Position numbers and translations under genes: made by a program. Positions 56,504 through 64,000 of a stretch of 64,000 nt of DNA are shown here, piece by piece (position 1 is the first letter of the stretch; every line of letters begins with the position of its first letter). This DNA comes from Sinorhizobium sp. 8-89 (GTDB lineage: Bacteria > Pseudomonadota > Alphaproteobacteria > Rhizobiales > Rhizobiaceae). The notes beneath the pieces are model-generated. The model did not search any database. It was not told where the DNA came from and saw nothing but the letters and a program-made list of their open reading frames with translations. The stretch is from contig NZ_JASKLR010000005.1 of the NCBI RefSeq assembly GCF_030124325.1, forward strand, positions 301,846 to 365,845, in the 5' to 3' direction.

Positions 56504-58963
56504 TCATGTACCACGCGGTTTGGCGCGTGTCGTCGGCGTCGCGTTTGCCGGATCCTCCGGCCAGGGGTGCTTGGGATAGCGTCCGCGCATGTCGGCTCTT
56601 ACATCCCTCCACGATCCGGCCCAGAAGCCCGGCAGGTCGCGCGTCGTCTGGATCGGGCGGTGGCCGGGAGAGATCAGCTCCAGCAACAGCGGCAGCCTGC
56701 CGTTGCCGATCGTCGGATGCACTTTCAGGCCGAAAAGCTCCTGCACGCGGATCGAAAGCAAGGGTTCGTCGCCGTCATAGTGAATGGGATGGCGATGCCC
56801 CGTCGGAGCTTCGAAATGCGTCGGGGCCAGCTTACCAAGCTCGCGCTGAAGCTCGTAGGGAACGAGGGACAGGAGACCCTCGGCGAGGTCGGAGGCCTTG
56901 ATCCCGTCGATGCTGCCGGCGCCATGCTGAAACGGCACGAACCAATCGTCGAGGCGCGACAGCAGTGCCTCATCCGAGACGTCCGGCCAGGGCTCGCCGA
57001 TCGAGCGATGGAGAAAGCCGATGCGATCGCGCAGCTGCGCGGCGTCCTTCGAAAATGGCAGGACGGCAAGCCCCAATTGACGAACGCCGTCGGCGAGCGC
57101 GCGTGCCGCGGCTTCTCCGCTCGGGCGCGAAAGCGGCGTTTCCTCGAAAATGATAGCGCCGAGCCGGGTGACGCGGCGGGCGCGCACCTGGCGGCTCGTC
57201 CGATCGAAGAAAATCTGCTCCTCGCGCCGGATGGCCTCCGGCATATGCGCCTCGACATCGGCCCTGGTGATTTCCGCGGCTGCGAGCACGCGCTGGGCGC
57301 CAGCCCTGCCGGTCAGGTCGACAATGACGAGCATGCCCGCCGCGGCGAGTCGTTCGGTCTCGGGCACCTCGGCGCCGCGGCCGTTCGCCATCACGAAACG
57401 CCCCCGCCCGCCGCGCTGGAGCGCGATCCGGTCGGGAAAGGCGTGCATCAGAAACGAACCGGGCAGCGCATTTTCTCCGTCGTTCTTTTGCGTCGAGAGA
57501 TCCGCCGCCATGCGTCTTGCGAGACCCCGTGCGGCGTCGGCGCGATCGCCGCGGTCCGCCCGGAACCGGCGCAGCCGCTCCTCCAGGTCCAGACTGTTGC
57601 CGCCGAGGCCCTGCTCCGTCAGCATCACCGCCAGCAGGCAGGCTTCCCGCGCCTGCCCCTCTTCGGCTGCCGAAACCGCCATTGCAGCCAGCCGGACGGG
57701 CAGGGCGAGATCGCGTATCCTGCGGCCGCGCGGCGTCAGCGCACCGTTGGCTTCGAGCGCGCCAAGCTCGATCAGCAGACTGCGCGCCTCGCGCAATGCC
57801 GTCTCCGGCGGCGGATCGATAAAGGCGAGCGAGGATGGATCGGTAACGCCCCAATGAGCAAGATCGAGCAGGAGGCCCGAAAGGTCGCTCGCGAGGATCT
57901 GCGGCGGCGTGAAGGCGGCAAGCGCCGCGGTCTGGCCCGGGTGCCACAGGCGGATCGCAATGCCGGGCTCGGTTCGCCCGGCGCGCCCGGCCCGTTGATC
58001 GGCCGACGCACGCGACACGCGCACGGTTTCCAAACGGGTGATCCCTGTCGACGCTTCGAACACCGGCAGCCGCTGCAGCCCGCTGTCGACGACGATCCGC
58101 ACGCCGTCGATCGTGATCGAGGTCTCGGCGATCGACGTCGCGAGCACGATCTTGCGTGTACCGGCCGGTGCCGGGCGGATCGCCGCGTCCTGCTCCTTCT
58201 GGCTCAAGTTGCCGTAGAGCGGCACGATCACGGTCTTTGCGTCGAAACGCCCGGCGAGGCGCTCAGCCGTGCGGGTGATTTCCGCCTGGCCCGGAAGAAA
58301 GGCGAGGATCGAACCCGTTTCGGTTCGGTGCGCGTCCACGATCGCGCGCGTGACCGCTTCCTCGGCGCTCTCGCCGGCGTTCCTGTCCTCGTAGCGAATA
58401 TCGATCGGAAAACTGCGGCCTTGGCTTTCGATGACCGTAGCGTCGCCGAGCAGCTTGGCGACGCGCCCGACATCAAGCGTCGCCGACATGACGACGATCC
58501 TCAGATCGTCGCGCAAGGCCGACTGCACGTCGAGCGCCAGCGCCAGGCCGAAATCGGCGTCGAGCGAGCGCTCGTGGAATTCGTCGAAAAGCACCGCGGA
58601 AACGCCGGAGAGTTCGGGATCGTCGAGGATCATCCGGCTGAAGACGCCTTCGGTCACCACCTCGATCCGCGTCCGCGCCGACACTCGGTTGTCGAGCCGC
58701 ATGCGGTAGCCGACGGTGTCTCCGACCTTTTCTCCGAGAAGCTCGGCCATGCGTCCCGCAGCGGCGCGGGCGGCGAGCCGGCGCGGCTCCAGGAGGATGA
58801 CCTTGCCGCCATTGAGCCAGGGCTGGTCCAGAAGGAAGAGGGGCACAAGCGTCGTCTTGCCGGCGCCAGGCGGCGCAGAGAGCACGACGGACGGTGCATT
58901 TGCGAGTGCATCCCCCATGCGGGGCAGGATGTCGCGAACCGGTAACGGCGGGAGATCGCGCAT
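56504..58963 (-). CDS. hrpB: ATP-dependent helicase HrpB
   Basis: HrpB (819 residues) is a DEAH-type RNA helicase-like protein of uncertain physiological role. Walker A is VVLSAPPGAGKTTLVPLF, the DEFH box is VLFDEFHERSLDADFG, SAT is in VVMSATLDVG, and motif VI RVSRASADQRAGRAGRTEPG is complete. The HrpB-specific C-terminal domain follows. Its ATG overlaps the stop of the ABC ATPase gene (ATGA), so it ends the YnjBCD-type operon. Confidence 0.95.
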   Translation of the reverse strand: MRDLPPLPVRDILPRMGDALANAPSVVLSAPPGAGKTTLVPLFLLDQPWLNGGKVILLEPRRLAARAAAGRMAELLGEKVGDTVGYRMRLDNRVSARTRIEVVTEGVFSRMILDDPELSGVSAVLFDEFHERSLDADFGLALALDVQSALRDDLRIVVMSATLDVGRVAKLLGDATVIESQGRSFPIDIRYEDRNAGESAEEAVTRAIVDAHRTETGSILAFLPGQAEITRTAERLAGRFDAKTVIVPLYGNLSQKEQDAAIRPAPAGTRKIVLATSIAETSITIDGVRIVVDSGLQRLPVFEASTGITRLETVRVSRASADQRAGRAGRTEPGIAIRLWHPGQTAALAAFTPPQILASDLSGLLLDLAHWGVTDPSSLAFIDPPPETALREARSLLIELGALEANGALTPRGRRIRDLALPVRLAAMAVSAAEEGQAREACLLAVMLTEQGLGGNSLDLEERLRRFRADRGDRADAARGLARRMAADLSTQKNDGENALPGSFLMHAFPDRIALQRGGRGRFVMANGRGAEVPETERLAAAGMLVIVDLTGRAGAQRVLAAAEITRADVEAHMPEAIRREEQIFFDRTSRQVRARRVTRLGAIIFEETPLSRPSGEAAARALADGVRQLGLAVLPFSKDAAQLRDRIGFLHRSIGEPWPDVSDEALLSRLDDWFVPFQHGAGSIDGIKASDLAEGLLSLVPYELQRELGKLAPTHFEAPTGHRHPIHYDGDEPLLSIRVQELFGLKVHPTIGNGRLPLLLELISPGHRPIQTTRDLPGFWAGSWRDVRADMRGRYPKHPWPEDPANATPTTRAKPRGT

Positions 58964-59628
58964 CAGGCCCCTCCCTCGGTCCCGACCTCGATCACCCTGC
59001 CGCCCGCCGCCTCTGCGTCCGCGCTGTCATGGGTCACGAGGATGATCGGGATGCCCGCCGCCTTCGCCTTCGAGAAGACCAGCGCGCGGGTCTGCTGCCG
59101 GAGTGCCATGTCGAGTTTCGAAAAAGGTTCGTCGAGCAGGAGGTAACGCGGCGCGGAGACGAGCGTCCGCTGCAGCGCCACCCGGGCCTTCTGGCCGCCG
59201 GAAAGCGTTTCCGGATCGCGGTCGAAGAAGCCGGCGAGCCCGACCTGTTCGAGTGCCTGCTCGGCGATTTGCCGTCTTGCGCGATGCCCTTTCACCGCCT
59301 GCGGTATCGCGAACATTATGTTGCCGCCGGCGGAGAGGTGCGGAAAAAGCAGGGGATCCTGAAACAGGATGCCGGCGCGTCGCTCGTTTGCCGGCACATC
59401 GGTAAGATCTCTGCTTCCGATCAGAATTCGACCGCTGACACGGAAAGCCGGGTCGAGAAACCCGCCGGCAAAGGCGAGCAGGGTCGATTTGCCGGAGCCG
59501 GACGGGCCCATGACGGTCAGGACCTCGCCGGGCAATACTGTCGCCGACACGGACAGCAACGTCCGTTCCGCCAGTCGGATCGTCACATCCGCCAGCGTAA
59601 GCGGCATCGGGTCATCAGCTGCCTGCAT
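58963..59628 (-). CDS. YnjD/ThiQ-type ABC transporter ATPase
   Basis: A 221-residue ATP-binding subunit. Walker A GPSGSGKSTLLAFAGG, Q-loop GILFQDPLLFPHLS, signature ETLSGGQKARVALQRTL and Walker B YLLLDEPFSKLD are all intact. The sequence resembles both ThiQ of the thiamine transporter and E. coli YnjD; the adjacent binding protein is YnjB-like, so the YnjBCD type is preferred. It follows the permease gene without a gap and overlaps hrpB. Confidence 0.9.
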   Translation of the reverse strand: MQAADDPMPLTLADVTIRLAERTLLSVSATVLPGEVLTVMGPSGSGKSTLLAFAGGFLDPAFRVSGRILIGSRDLTDVPANERRAGILFQDPLLFPHLSAGGNIMFAIPQAVKGHRARRQIAEQALEQVGLAGFFDRDPETLSGGQKARVALQRTLVSAPRYLLLDEPFSKLDMALRQQTRALVFSKAKAAGIPIILVTHDSADAEAAGGRVIEVGTEGGA

Positions 59629-61350
59629 TCACATCCTCATTGCGCGACGGTTGCGGAATAGCAACTGGGGACCAAGCGACGCAACGAGAAATGCGAGGAA
59701 GGGGAGGGCCGCCTGAACGAGGGCGTAGACGCCGATGACACGCCGGTCGCCGCCGGCGGAAAGTGCCACCGCCTCGGTGGTGATCGTGGTCAGACGTCCC
59801 GCTCCGATCAAAAGCGTCGGAAGATAGAGGCTGACCGATACCGAAAAGCCGACGGCGAGCGCCGTCAGGCAGGCTCGAAACAGGAGCGGCAGCCGGACGG
59901 TGAGCAAAATCCGCACGGGCGATTTTCCAAGCCCGGCCGCTATCCGCTCGTAGCGCGGGTCGAGTTCGCGCCAGGGTGCCGACAGCGACAACAGAACGTA
60001 AGGCAGGACAAACAGAAGGTGGACGGCGAGGACACTTGGAAAAGCGGGCGTGAAACCGACCGCGATTGCCAGGATCTGCAGGCCGAACACAAAACTGATT
60101 TCGGGTACGAGCAGCGGCAGATAGAGAAGCTTGTAGCTCGCACCGTTTCCGGCTTGGCCAGCGCCATTCCGATGGAGCAATAAAATCGCGATAATCAAAG
60201 CCAGGGCCGAGGCGGAGAGAGCGAGCCCGACTGTCGTGAGAAGCGGCCCGGAGATTTGCGGCAGTGCGCGCAGCCAGATCTTGCCCGTGATCGCCCCCGG
60301 CAGTGCGTTCGGAAACGGCCAGAGCCCGGCGACCGACCAGATGAAAAGGGCGGCCAGTCCTGAAAAAATGATGGCGGCGCAGCCGGCCATTGCCATTCCC
60401 GACATTGCGCGAACGACCATGTCCTTCCGGAGCCGCGTACCCGCAAACGTCATGGAGGTCCGCGCCAGCTTTCCGAGCCGCTCCAACGCAAGCCAGATTG
60501 CCATTGCCGCAACGACGACGAAGAGTTGCAGCAATGCACCCGCCGAAGCAAGGAACCGCACCCTGAGATCATGATCTGCCGCCCAATGGGCGATACGCAC
60601 CGGCAGTGTCGCCGGCAGTTGCGGACCAAGGATCATCGCGACGTCGACAACGGAGACCGAATAGGCGAGCACGGCGAAGACCGGTAGCCGGATTTGCCTG
60701 TAGAGCGTGGGCCACAGGCTGATCAGAAAGCCGGACACGCGCCCGTAGCCAAGCGCTGCCGCCAGTTGCTGCGCCCTGCGCAGTGGAAGTTGCGGCAAGG
60801 CGGCGAGCGTCACCAGGAAGAGGAAGGGGACCTCCTTGGTGATGAGCCCCGCAATCATCGAGAGCGCGAGAGGATCGTTCGGCAGAAGCCAGTCCGGCGG
60901 TCGCGTGAAGCCGGTAAGCTCCGGCGAGATCAGCCGGAGAAGGAGGCCGGAAGGCGCGATGAGAAAGGCGAGCGCGAAGGCGGCCGCGGCATGTGGAACC
61001 GCAAGCAGCGGCGAAACCAGGTGGTGGATGCGGGCGAAAACCGGCGTGCCGGCAAAGCCCGCAATAAAGGTTCCGACGATTGCGAGCGCGGCGGAGGTCG
61101 TGACCAGGCCCGCCGCCAGCGCGATGAGGACGGACCGAAGGATATGGGGCTGGCCGGCGAGTTCGGTGAGATGCGCCATCGTCGGGCGAAGCCCGCCGAG
61201 AGCGGGCAGATAGCCGAATGCCGGCAGGATTGTGCCGGCAACCCCCGCCAGGACCGGCAACCCCAGAATGACGACGAGAAGGCCGTTCCCGCTGGCCCGA
61301 CGCGGGCCCCTATATCGGCCCTGATCACGCCGCCTAGTTCGCTGCCCCAT
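59629..61350 (-). CDS. YnjC/ThiP-type ABC transporter permease (fused double permease)
   Basis: A 573-residue inner-membrane protein with about 12 transmembrane segments in two homologous halves, as in ThiP and YnjC. The EAA-type contacts with the ATPase are seen in the first half near RRAQQLAAALGYGRVSGFL and in the second near DPRYERIAAGLGKSPVRIL. It overlaps the binding-protein gene by 17 bases and abuts the ATPase gene. Confidence 0.9.
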   Translation of the reverse strand: MGQRTRRRDQGRYRGPRRASGNGLLVVILGLPVLAGVAGTILPAFGYLPALGGLRPTMAHLTELAGQPHILRSVLIALAAGLVTTSAALAIVGTFIAGFAGTPVFARIHHLVSPLLAVPHAAAAFALAFLIAPSGLLLRLISPELTGFTRPPDWLLPNDPLALSMIAGLITKEVPFLFLVTLAALPQLPLRRAQQLAAALGYGRVSGFLISLWPTLYRQIRLPVFAVLAYSVSVVDVAMILGPQLPATLPVRIAHWAADHDLRVRFLASAGALLQLFVVVAAMAIWLALERLGKLARTSMTFAGTRLRKDMVVRAMSGMAMAGCAAIIFSGLAALFIWSVAGLWPFPNALPGAITGKIWLRALPQISGPLLTTVGLALSASALALIIAILLLHRNGAGQAGNGASYKLLYLPLLVPEISFVFGLQILAIAVGFTPAFPSVLAVHLLFVLPYVLLSLSAPWRELDPRYERIAAGLGKSPVRILLTVRLPLLFRACLTALAVGFSVSVSLYLPTLLIGAGRLTTITTEAVALSAGGDRRVIGVYALVQAALPFLAFLVASLGPQLLFRNRRAMRM

Positions 61351-62560
61351 ATCGCCGCGTCCATTCCGCCTCGATCCGCGTCATCCAGTCCGGATGCGGC
61401 TCGTCGAGGGCGGGTCCAAGTTGATCGGGGCGAAGCGTCGCGACGCCGAGTTCGAGTCGTTCGAAGGCTTGCCGCTCGGCGGCCGGCAGCTTTGCCAGCG
61501 ACAGGACGGTTGGGTCGCCCCAGATTTTCGGATCCTGCTTGCGCAGCTGCGCCTCGGGCGAAAGCAGGAAATTGGCCAGCAGCAGCGCGCCGGCCTTCGC
61601 CGACGCGTTGTAGGGGATCGCGACGAAATGCGTATTGCCGAGCGTGCCGCCCGAAAAGACGAAGGAACGCACGCTGGCCGGCAACTCGCCGTTGGCAATC
61701 GCTGCCGAGGCTTCGGCAGGGTTGAAGGCGAAGACGATGTCGAGCTCGCCGTCGGCGAACTTCTGCTTCATGTCGGGATAGTTCTGCGGATAGGCCTTGC
61801 CCTTGCGCCAGAGCAGCGGCGTCAGCTTGTCGAGATAGGCAAAGAGCGGTGCCGCATCCGCCGTGAAGGTCGCTTCCTCGACGGGTCTTTGCAGCTTGGT
61901 TTTGTCGTGGATCAGCTCGATGAGCACCTGTTTCAGGAACGAGGAGCCGATGAAGTCCGGCGGCTGCGGATAGGAGAAGCGGCCGGGATTGGCTTCTGCC
62001 CATCTGAGCAGGCCAGCGGCCGAGTCGGGCAGTTCGCCGCCCGGGGTCCGCGCCGATTCGTAGAAGAAAACAAGCTTGGCCCCGCCCCAGGGGCTCTCCA
62101 GTCCCTCGGTCGGTATTGTGAAATCGGTGAGGATGGTTGGCTTGGTCTCATGATCGACATAGACCCAGTTCGGCAGCTTGGTTGCCCAATCTGGACCGAA
62201 GAGCAGGCGCTCGCGCTTCATCGCCGCAAAATTCTCGCCGTTGATCCAGATGAGATCGACAGCCCCGTCGGCATCCTTCCCCGCCGCCTTTTCAGCCACG
62301 ACCGTGGCAACCGCCTTTGCCGTGTCGTCGAGCTTCACATGGACGACGGTGACGCCGTAGCGCGCTTTCATCTGGTCGCCGGCCCACCTGATATAGGCGT
62401 TTATGGGTTCGGAACCGCCCCACGCGTTGAAATAGACGGTCTGCCCTCTGGCCTCAGCGGCGACTGAATTCCAGTCTCCGACGTCGGTCGCGGCCGCATG
62501 CCCGGCGAGACCGAGCGCCAGCATAACGGCCGTGATGAAGTGTCTTGCCCGCCTGATCAT
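61334..62560 (-). CDS. YnjB-like ABC transporter substrate-binding protein
   Basis: A 408-residue periplasmic protein with a signal peptide (MIRRARHFITAVMLALGLAG, cleavage near HAAA-TD). The segments GQTVYFNAWGGSEPINAYI, VDLIWINGENFAAMK and PDFIGSSFLKQ, and FLLSPEAQLRKQDPKIWGDP near the end, agree closely with E. coli YnjB as I remember it. The substrate of YnjBCD is not established; thiamine has been suggested only for the related ThiBPQ. ATG 62560 fits the signal peptide; the frame open to 62629 adds unconserved residues. Confidence 0.9.
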   Translation of the reverse strand: MIRRARHFITAVMLALGLAGHAAATDVGDWNSVAAEARGQTVYFNAWGGSEPINAYIRWAGDQMKARYGVTVVHVKLDDTAKAVATVVAEKAAGKDADGAVDLIWINGENFAAMKRERLLFGPDWATKLPNWVYVDHETKPTILTDFTIPTEGLESPWGGAKLVFFYESARTPGGELPDSAAGLLRWAEANPGRFSYPQPPDFIGSSFLKQVLIELIHDKTKLQRPVEEATFTADAAPLFAYLDKLTPLLWRKGKAYPQNYPDMKQKFADGELDIVFAFNPAEASAAIANGELPASVRSFVFSGGTLGNTHFVAIPYNASAKAGALLLANFLLSPEAQLRKQDPKIWGDPTVLSLAKLPAAERQAFERLELGVATLRPDQLGPALDEPHPDWMTRIEAEWTRRYGAAN

Positions 62561-62725
62561 GAACCGTCTCGTTCCCGTCGTCTTCGCACCAGTGTCGGGC
62601 GAAGGTAAGCTGCGTGCCGTAGCCGTCAATGCGCGCGAGCGGTGGCCGCTCTCACGATTCGGTGAAACGGACCACGGCTGGCGGCGTGGAAAGGCATGGC
62701 GCGGTTTAAGCCCGCGCCACCCGGT

Positions 62726-63673
62726 TCAAGCTTTCGTCCGATATGTCTCGAAGGCAAGCACGGCGCCGGCCAGATCTTCCAATGCCGCGCCCACGGATTT
62801 GAACAGGGTGATTTCGTCCGGCTTCGTGCGGCCGGGATGCGTGCCGCGGGTGAGCTCGAAAAGATCGGCGCGGATGGCATCCCTGGTGATGACGCCGGAG
62901 CGGATCGGCTGGACGATATCGCCGCCCTCGCTGAGCGCGCCTTCACGCGTATCGACGAAGATGCTGGAGAGCTGGGCGGCGCGGTCGTCCGATTCCCGCA
63001 TGCTCGGCTTGAACGCGCCGATGAGGTCGAGATGCGCGCCCGGCTTCAGCCAATCGCCGCGAATCAGCGGTTCGGAGGAAAGCGTGGCGCAGGAGATGAC
63101 ATCCGCTTCGCGCGCCGCTGTCTCGAGGTCGGTCGCGACGGCCACCGATATGTCCTTGAGGCTGAGCTCCCTGGCGGTTGCTTCCGCCTTTTTCGGATCG
63201 CGGCCCCAGATCGTCACGTTGCGGATCGGGCGTACGGATGCGTGGGCCTCGATGACATTCGCCGACAGCCGGCCGGTGCCGGCCATCAGCATCCGGCTCG
63301 CGTCCTCGCGCGCCAGATAGCGGGCGGCAAGTGCGGACGCGGCGGCAGTACGCCGCGCAGTCAGTTCGCCGCCGTCGACAATTGCCAGCATCTCGCCGGT
63401 CTTGCCGGAGGAAAGGAGATAGCTGCCATGAATGGCGGGGAGGCCACGCATCTGATTGCCCGGGAACACCGAAACCATCTTGACGCCGATATAGGCACCC
63501 GGTTGCCATGCCGGCATCAGGAGCAGCGTGGCGTCCGCCTCGCCCGGGACCTCGACATCGTGATGATGGCGCACGGGCATGACGCATCCTTTCGCGAACA
63601 TGTCGCCGAGCGCTTTGACAAGCCCGTCCCACGGCAGAGCCGCGCGTGTCTGCGTCGCATCCAGTACCAGCAT
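62726..63673 (-). CDS. Ornithine cyclodeaminase/mu-crystallin family protein
   Basis: A 315-residue NAD(P)-dependent enzyme of the OCD/mu-crystallin fold. The family includes ornithine cyclodeaminase, ketimine reductase and alanine dehydrogenase. Conserved elements are AYIGVKMVSVFPGNQ (substrate-contacting Lys), GELTARRTAAASALAARYL, a Rossmann glycine motif changed to MAGTGRLSANVIEAH, and HLDLIGAFKPSMRESDD. AGGGAGAC precedes ATG 63673; upstream codons to 63769 are not conserved. It is 165 bases upstream of the binding-protein gene on the same strand. The substrate cannot be told from sequence alone. Confidence 0.88.
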   Translation of the reverse strand: MLVLDATQTRAALPWDGLVKALGDMFAKGCVMPVRHHHDVEVPGEADATLLLMPAWQPGAYIGVKMVSVFPGNQMRGLPAIHGSYLLSSGKTGEMLAIVDGGELTARRTAAASALAARYLAREDASRMLMAGTGRLSANVIEAHASVRPIRNVTIWGRDPKKAEATARELSLKDISVAVATDLETAAREADVISCATLSSEPLIRGDWLKPGAHLDLIGAFKPSMRESDDRAAQLSSIFVDTREGALSEGGDIVQPIRSGVITRDAIRADLFELTRGTHPGRTKPDEITLFKSVGAALEDLAGAVLAFETYRTKA

Positions 63674-63874
63674 TTCGAAGTCTCCCTGTGCCAGGATCCG
63701 CGCGACACTAGCAGCCTTTGGCGGCCGCCGAGAAGCACCTTCGGGAGATAGCAGGATGCCATTTGGCAACGGGGAGGCTGACGATCCGAAATTTTACCGT
63801 CCGGTCAACGTTTTCCGCGCGCATTTACGGCCCGTTTCAGTCACCTTTCCCGGCCTGTCTGAAATTCCCCTTTG

Positions 63875-63949
63875 ATTTCCGTGTGTTGTGTTTTTTTGCC
63901 GTTTTTTTGAAAATGGCTGTTGACTGGGGAAAGGGTGCGGGTCTATAAG
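63875..63949 (+). promoter_or_regulatory. Strong sigma-70 type promoter with AT-rich upstream region, possibly of an rRNA operon
   Basis: TTGACT (63920-63925) and TATAAG (63944-63949) stand 18 bases apart. T-rich tracts (TGTTTTTTTGCC, CGTTTTTTTGAAAA, about 63889-63913) precede the -35 region as in an UP element. The bases after the promoter (GAGGGCGGCGGCGCTGCTGG ...) look like the leader of a rhizobial rRNA operon to me, but the window ends before any rRNA sequence, so the identity is a guess. Confidence 0.55.
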
Positions 63950-64000
63950 CCCGATCACTGACGAGGGCGGCGGCGCTGCTGGCGACGATGACCTTCGCTC

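Noticed and set aside
56012..58945. 977-codon open frame on the plus strand
   Set aside because: It runs antisense to hrpB, whose motifs are complete. GC-rich codon bias of hrpB leaves this opposite frame free of stops, and the translated product has low-complexity Arg/Gly/Ala composition and no known motif.
58963..62560. Thiamine transporter ThiBPQ with a TPP riboswitch
   Set aside because: The binding protein resembles YnjB rather than ThiB, and no THI-box-like sequence was seen upstream of 62560.

Overview
This is a GC-rich, gene-dense piece of core chromosome from a member of the Rhizobiales, most likely Sinorhizobium/Ensifer. The grounds are the gene order (trpFBA-accD-folC; addBA next to murU, tsaE-amgK and divL; ahcY-HPr-EIIA-hprK-chvG-chvI beside pckA; hisBHAFE-coaA; hslV-GNAT-hslU; actSR), the close match of protein lengths and N-termini to Sinorhizobium proteins, and many palindromic intergenic repeats of the Rhizobium-specific mosaic (RIME) type. 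I see no prophage, insertion sequence, CRISPR array or tRNA gene. Most genes have a recognisable family.

Layout. 1-6.5 kb: a sugar catabolism and uptake cluster on the plus strand (the end of an aldo-keto reductase, a ribose-type ABC transporter, a zinc alcohol dehydrogenase, a lactonase-like amidohydrolase), probably for L-fucose or a related sugar. 6.7-9.6 kb: PHB depolymerase, a DUF2852 protein and a YgjP-like metallopeptidase. 9.5-10.0 kb: repeats and a wrecked small membrane-protein gene. 10.0-15.2 kb: trpF, trpB, trpA, accD, folC. 15.3-27.4 kb, minus strand: divL, a tsaE-amgK fusion, murU, addB, addA, trxA. 27.7-33.3 kb, minus strand: chvI, chvG, short hprK, EIIA, HPr, ahcY. 33.6-37.4 kb, plus strand: pckA, arfB, a BON-LysM gene, alkB. 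37.6-42.3 kb, minus strand: hisB, DUF2628, hisH, hisA, hisF, hisE, coaA. 42.8-52.8 kb, plus strand: hslV, a GNAT gene, hslU, DUF1402, a P450, a hydantoinase-type enzyme, glcB. 53-63.7 kb: an L,D-transpeptidase and mmcB, then actS/actR, hrpB, a YnjBCD-type transporter and an ornithine cyclodeaminase homologue, mostly on the minus strand. The last 60 bases hold what looks like a strong promoter, perhaps of an rRNA operon that begins outside the window.

How genes work together. ChvG/ChvI (envelope and acid sensing), the PTS-type phosphorelay proteins and pckA lie side by side and link envelope state to carbon flow. DivL belongs to the CckA-CtrA cell-cycle pathway. AmgK and MurU are consecutive steps of cell-wall sugar recycling. 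AddAB repairs double-strand breaks. The his and trp blocks are biosynthetic operons.

The points most worth a second look are: a Pmp3-like gene interrupted by a RIME-type palindrome; at least seven loci of that palindrome family, one a double copy; four sequences that match the ParB site parS at 13 or 14 of 16 bases; a symmetric operator upstream of ahcY; and two stem-loops between the binding-protein and ATPase genes of the sugar transporter. No clearly new multi-gene system was found.
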